Assembly (NCBI GenBank): GCA_021845945.1 | Contig: JAJZRD010000161.1 | Coordinates: 1-8,782, forward strand | Direction of reading: 5' to 3' | Source: Chloroflexota bacterium | Lineage (GTDB): Bacteria; Chloroflexota; UBA6077 | DNA length: 8,782 nucleotides | Shown: in pieces, positions 6,533 through 8,782 of the stretch | Numbering within the stretch: the stretch's first letter is position 1 | Layout: the number at the start of each line of letters is the position of its first letter | Made by a program: the position numbers and the translations under genes | The notes under the pieces: generated by a model | Told to the model about the DNA's origin: nothing | Database searches by the model: none | The model's input: only the letters and a program-made list of their open reading frames with translations

Positions 6533-7948
6533 ATTATCAGTGAGACACGGCCGCCCGGGCGGCCGCAGCAGGAGGACACCATTCTGATCCCTGGAGAAGA
6601 CGCGAGACCAAGGGGGGGCCACTCCGTCGAGGACGGTCCCGACAGGGCAGTGCTGGTGGGGGTGGAGCTGCCTCACTCCACCGCGGAGCTCACAGCCTCC
6701 CTGGACGAACTGGCCCAGCTGGCCGGCAGCGCGGACGTGGAGGTGGTGGGCAGGGTCACCCAGCGGCTGGACGAGCCGAATCCCCGCCACTACATAGGCA
6801 AAGGCAAACTGGAGGAGCTGATCGCCCTCTGTCGCGAGACGGGGGCCGACATGGTGATCTTCGACGACGAGCTGCGGCCCCACGTGCAGCAGGAGCTGGA
6901 GAAGGAGCTGGGGCTTCGGGTCATCGATCGGACCCTGCTGATCCTGGACATCTTCGCCAGCCGGGCCCACACCCACGAGGGGCGGGTCCAGGTGGAGCTA
7001 GCCCAGTACCAGTATCTCCTGCCGCGGCTGGTCGGTCGCGGCACCGAGCTATCACGGCTGGGCGGTGGCATCGGCACCCGGGGGCCCGGCGAGACCAAGC
7101 TGGAGTTCGACCGGCGGCGGATGCGACAGAGGATCGCGAAGCTGGAGAAGGAGATAGAGGCGATCCGCCAGCACCGTCAGGTCCATCGTGCCTCGAGACG
7201 CATCAACGAGCTGCCCCAGGTGGCCCTGATCGGCTACACCAACGCCGGCAAGTCGACGCTGTTGAACCGGCTCACCGGCAGCTCGGTGGAGGTGACCAAC
7301 AAGCTGTTCGCCACCCTGGATCCCACCACCAGAAAGCTGGAGCTGCCTTCAGGCCAGGAGGTGCTGGTCAGCGACACCGTGGGCTTCATATCCAAGCTGC
7401 CCACCGGCCTGGTCGCCGCCTTCCGGGCGACCCTGGAGGAGTTGGCCGAAGCCGACCTGCTGCTCCACGTGGTCGACATAACGTCGTCTCGGGTGGAGGC
7501 AGACGCCAGGGTAGTGGGGGAGATAGTGGCGGAATTGGGGCTCAAAGACAAGCCCAGCGTCACGCTGCTGAACAAGGCCGACAGGCTGCTGGCCGCGAGC
7601 GAGATCGCGGAAGGGGAGGACCCCTTGGCAGCCATGAGCCCGGAGGCGCTGGGGCTGGAGCCGGTTCCTGACACGCTACTGATCTCGGCCGAAAAGGGAT
7701 GGGGCCTCGCGACGCTGAAGCAGAGGATCGAGGATAGCCTCAACGCGGCGGCCCCGCGGCTGGAGGTGAGGATCCCGTACACGGCCAGCGACCTGGTGGA
7801 CCTGTTCCGGCGGAGGGGCGTCCTGGAGGCGGAGGAGTACACGCCCGAGGGGGTTCTGCTGAGGGGGCGCTTACCGGCGCGCTACTCGGCCCAGTTCGAG
7901 AGGTACAGCCTGCGGACGGCTGCGGCCACCCGGCGGGAGCGCCGCTAA
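6503..7948 (+). CDS. hflX: GTPase HflX
   Basis: HflX is a ribosome-associated GTPase that splits stalled or stressed 70S ribosomes. Residues are numbered from the ATG at 6503. The N-terminal HflX domain covers about 48-200 and ends in GGGIGTRGPGETKLE (187-201), the family hallmark. A charged, probably coiled-coil linker follows. The G domain has G1 GYTNAGKST (244-252), G2 FATLDPT, G3 DTVGF (291-295), G4 NKAD (357-360) and G5 SAEKG (395-399), then a small C-terminal domain. The start is doubtful. The ATG at 6503 lies inside an intergenic palindrome, has no ribosome site, and would add a non-conserved tail. A strong AGGAGG (6570-6575) instead points to ATT 6581 or CTG 6584, giving about 454 residues. 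I keep the ATG boundary as the outer limit. It follows dapL on the same strand. Confidence 0.93.
   Translation: MLRPSVVCGIIISETRPPGRPQQEDTILIPGEDARPRGGHSVEDGPDRAVLVGVELPHSTAELTASLDELAQLAGSADVEVVGRVTQRLDEPNPRHYIGKGKLEELIALCRETGADMVIFDDELRPHVQQELEKELGLRVIDRTLLILDIFASRAHTHEGRVQVELAQYQYLLPRLVGRGTELSRLGGGIGTRGPGETKLEFDRRRMRQRIAKLEKEIEAIRQHRQVHRASRRINELPQVALIGYTNAGKSTLLNRLTGSSVEVTNKLFATLDPTTRKLELPSGQEVLVSDTVGFISKLPTGLVAAFRATLEELAEADLLLHVVDITSSRVEADARVVGEIVAELGLKDKPSVTLLNKADRLLAASEIAEGEDPLAAMSPEALGLEPVPDTLLISAEKGWGLATLKQRIEDSLNAAAPRLEVRIPYTASDLVDLFRRRGVLEAEEYTPEGVLLRGRLPARYSAQFERYSLRTAAATRRERR
6548..6565. other. 18-bp GC palindrome before the hflX ribosome site
   Basis: The arms CGGCCGCCC and GGGCGGCCG form a perfect palindrome 4 bases before the AGGAGG. 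As RNA it could fold into a 7-bp stem with a CCGG loop next to the ribosome site, which might affect hflX translation. It may also be incidental in GC-rich DNA. Confidence 0.4.
6570..6575 (+). promoter_or_regulatory. Strong Shine-Dalgarno before a possible non-AUG hflX start
   Basis: AGGAGG is followed, in the hflX frame, by ATT after 5 bases and CTG after 8 bases. No ATG, GTG or TTG stands at a suitable distance. The site suggests that hflX is initiated at ATT 6581 or CTG 6584. Confidence 0.5.
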
Positions 7949-8127
7949 CCCTCGGAATCGCGGTTCCGGACCCCGCAGCAACTACGTAACTACCGTAGTA
8001 ACGACTTCAGTCGTTCGTACCCGGGGTCCCGCCCGGCGCCCGCGACTTGAGTGCTGCTGCCGGCGCCTCCCCCCGCCTCGTCGACCCCGACTGGCCGGCC
8101 AGACCAGGGAGCGGGAGCCCCTTTGCC
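7949..8127. other. Intergenic stretch after hflX with several inverted repeats
   Basis: There is no coding signal in this part of the gap between hflX and the recombinase gene. Just after the hflX stop, CGGAA (7953-7957) and TTCCG (7964-7968) form a short hairpin. A cloverleaf-like repeat follows (7968-8029, listed separately). CTGGCCGGCCAG at 8091-8102 is a 12-bp palindrome. None has a T-tract, so a factor-independent terminator is not shown. Confidence 0.5.
7968..8029. repeat. 62-bp cloverleaf-like nested inverted repeat
   Basis: An outer 7-bp stem, GGACCCC (7968-7974) and GGGGTCC (8023-8029), encloses two hairpins. One is ACTACG/CGTAGT (7981-7986, 7994-7999). The other is AACGACT/AGTCGTT (8000-8006, 8009-8015) with only a 2-base gap. 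It lacks tRNA features (no TTC arm, no CCA or acceptor fit). It looks like a dispersed structured repeat or a cruciform-prone element. Confidence 0.55.
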
Positions 8128-8156
8128 TTGCCGCGGGGGAGAGGATCTGGTACGAT
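8128..8156 (+). promoter_or_regulatory. Candidate promoter of the tyrosine recombinase gene
   Basis: TTGCCG (8128-8133, 4 of 6), a 17-bp spacer, then TACGAT (8151-8156, 4 of 6) preceded by TGG form an extended -10 promoter. Transcription would start near 8163, inside the 28-bp symmetrical site that begins at 8161. Confidence 0.5.
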
Positions 8157-8160
8157 GCTC

Positions 8161-8188
8161 ATATCACATAATTCACATTATGTGATAT
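8161..8188. other. dif-like Xer recombination site (28 bp) or operator
   Basis: Two perfectly inverted 11-bp arms, ATATCACATAA (8161-8171) and TTATGTGATAT (8178-8188), flank the 6-bp centre TTCACA. The 11-6-11 layout and the inner ends CATAA and TTATG are those of bacterial dif sites. The right arm agrees with the XerD half of E. coli dif, TTATGTTAAAT, at 9 of 11 positions; the left arm agrees with the XerC half at 6 of 11. Only 6 of 28 bases are G or C, in strongly GC-rich surroundings. It lies 36 bp before the recombinase start. The symmetry suits one recombinase binding both arms. Because it overlaps the predicted transcription start, it could instead, or also, be an operator. Confidence 0.6.
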
Positions 8189-8213
8189 ATACCGTCGACC
8201 ACCTGACCGACCT

Positions 8214-8218
8214 GGAGG
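8214..8218 (+). promoter_or_regulatory. Ribosome binding site fixing the GTG start of the recombinase
   Basis: GGAGG is followed after 6 bases by GTG 8225, which is in frame with the recombinase. The next in-frame ATG (8294) would remove the first core-binding helix and has no comparable site. Confidence 0.7.
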
Positions 8219-8224
8219 CGCTCC

Positions 8225-8782
8225 GTGAGCGAGTCCAAGGACCCAAGACAACCACTGGCCATCCAGTCCCAGATCGACCAGTTCCTCGAAGCCATGGCCG
8301 GCAAGTCGCCGAAGACCGTGGCCACCTACAGTGAGTCTCTCAAGCGGTTCACAGAATTCCTGAGGGAGTCCGGAACGCCGCCAGAGGCTTTGGCCGCGGA
8401 CTTGCCGCCGGAGATCCTGGAGCGGTTCCATGGCTGGCTGGTGGACGGCTACGGGCGGGATCGTCGGGCCACCATAACCACCTACGTCGCCGGCACTCGG
8501 GCCTTCTTTCGCTTCCTGGCCCGTCGACGTCTGCTCTCGCCGGAGACCAGCTTCGAGCAGATCCGGGCCGGCCTCCAGGAGGTGATGGGCAAGGGGAGCT
8601 ACAAGACCCCTCGCATCGACCGGCGCCTCCCCCTGGTGATACTTTATGTCAAGCGCATCCCTATTCCGCCACCGACCCCCGAGAACAGGGAGAGGCGGCT
8701 GCAAATCCTTCGGGACAAGGCGATCCTCCATACCCTCTTCGCCTCCGGCATGCGGCGCGAGGAGCTGTTCCGGCTCAAGCGG
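8225..8782 (+). CDS. Tyrosine recombinase, Xer/integrase family (cut by window edge)
   Basis: This is a site-specific tyrosine recombinase, 186 residues visible of probably 300-350. Residues 14-105 form the SAM-like core-binding domain, with KSPKTVATYSESLKRFTEFL (27-46) as the typical first helices and TTYVAGTRAFFRFL (85-98) as the last helix. A linker follows; its segment RLPLVI resembles the LPxxL of XerC/D, but the proline-rich IPIPPPTPENRERR (145-158) is longer than usual. The catalytic domain begins with RDKAILHTLFASGMRREEL (163-181), where R177 is the first catalytic arginine. The Lys, HxxR, His/Trp and Tyr lie beyond the window. The gene has its own promoter and ribosome site. A dif-like 28-bp site lies 36 bp upstream, as in single-recombinase Xer systems. 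XerC/D/A-type housekeeping function and an element integrase are both possible. Confidence 0.9.
   Translation, partial: MSESKDPRQPLAIQSQIDQFLEAMAGKSPKTVATYSESLKRFTEFLRESGTPPEALAADLPPEILERFHGWLVDGYGRDRRATITTYVAGTRAFFRFLARRRLLSPETSFEQIRAGLQEVMGKGSYKTPRIDRRLPLVILYVKRIPIPPPTPENRERRLQILRDKAILHTLFASGMRREELFRLKR

Noticed and set aside
5428..6543. Long plus-strand open frame inside dapL and into hflX
   Set aside because: It is out of frame with the conserved DapL protein and its translation is low-complexity Gly/Arg/Pro; a shadow frame.
7968..8029. Cloverleaf-like fold considered as a tRNA
   Set aside because: Stem lengths, missing T-loop sequence and lack of a proper anticodon arm do not fit a tRNA.
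8047..8334. Short plus-strand frame covering the recombinase promoter
   Set aside because: It runs through the promoter, the dif-like site and into the recombinase gene in another frame, with no ribosome site or motif.
8159..8731. Minus-strand open frame opposite the recombinase
   Set aside because: The plus strand gives a recognisable tyrosine recombinase with a ribosome site; the minus frame has no motif and its end is just the symmetrical site.
1..8782. CRISPR array, rRNA or transposase genes
   Set aside because: I saw no regularly spaced direct repeats, no rRNA sequence and no transposase-like protein in any frame.

Overview
The window is GC-rich bacterial chromosome, densely coded with a strong G/C third-position preference. 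It carries housekeeping genes rather than a mobile cassette. The combination of an LL-diaminopimelate aminotransferase (DapL), miaA-dapL-hflX in one direction, a ROK sugar kinase next to an isoprenyl diphosphate synthase, and intergenic inverted repeats suggests Chloroflexota (Anaerolineae-like). That assignment is inference from gene content and style; no rRNA marker is present.

Layout. Bases 1-583 (minus) hold the 5' two fifths or so of aspS. It is divergent from hemW (708-1910, plus), with overlapping promoters between them. hemW converges on an isoprenyl diphosphate synthase gene (2056-3096, minus) across a 103-bp repeat element made of three hairpins. The synthase follows a ROK-family sugar kinase gene (3117-4079, minus) by 20 bp and probably shares its transcript. 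Divergent from the kinase, a plus-strand run contains miaA (4241-5188), dapL (5258-6451) and hflX (up to 7948). A 74-bp symmetrical repeat sits between dapL and hflX. A 276-bp non-coding stretch after hflX holds a cloverleaf-like inverted repeat, then a promoter. The last gene (8225 to the window edge, plus) is a tyrosine recombinase cut just after its first catalytic arginine.

How the genes relate. aspS (tRNA charging), miaA (A37 prenylation of tRNA, using DMAPP) and hflX (ribosome rescue and splitting) are translation functions. The isoprenyl synthase uses the same C5 precursors as MiaA. HemW handles heme, dapL supplies meso-diaminopimelate/lysine, and the ROK kinase feeds sugar phosphate metabolism.

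The most notable feature is at 8161-8188. It is a 28-bp, AT-rich, perfectly symmetrical site in GC-rich surroundings, with 11-bp arms around a 6-bp centre. That is the geometry of a bacterial dif (Xer) site, and its right half closely resembles the XerD-binding half of E. coli dif. It lies 36 bp upstream of the recombinase start and overlaps that gene's predicted transcription start. This suggests a self-contained single-recombinase Xer/dif module, like XerS/difSL or XerH/difH but in an unrelated lineage. An operator or an att site remains an alternative.
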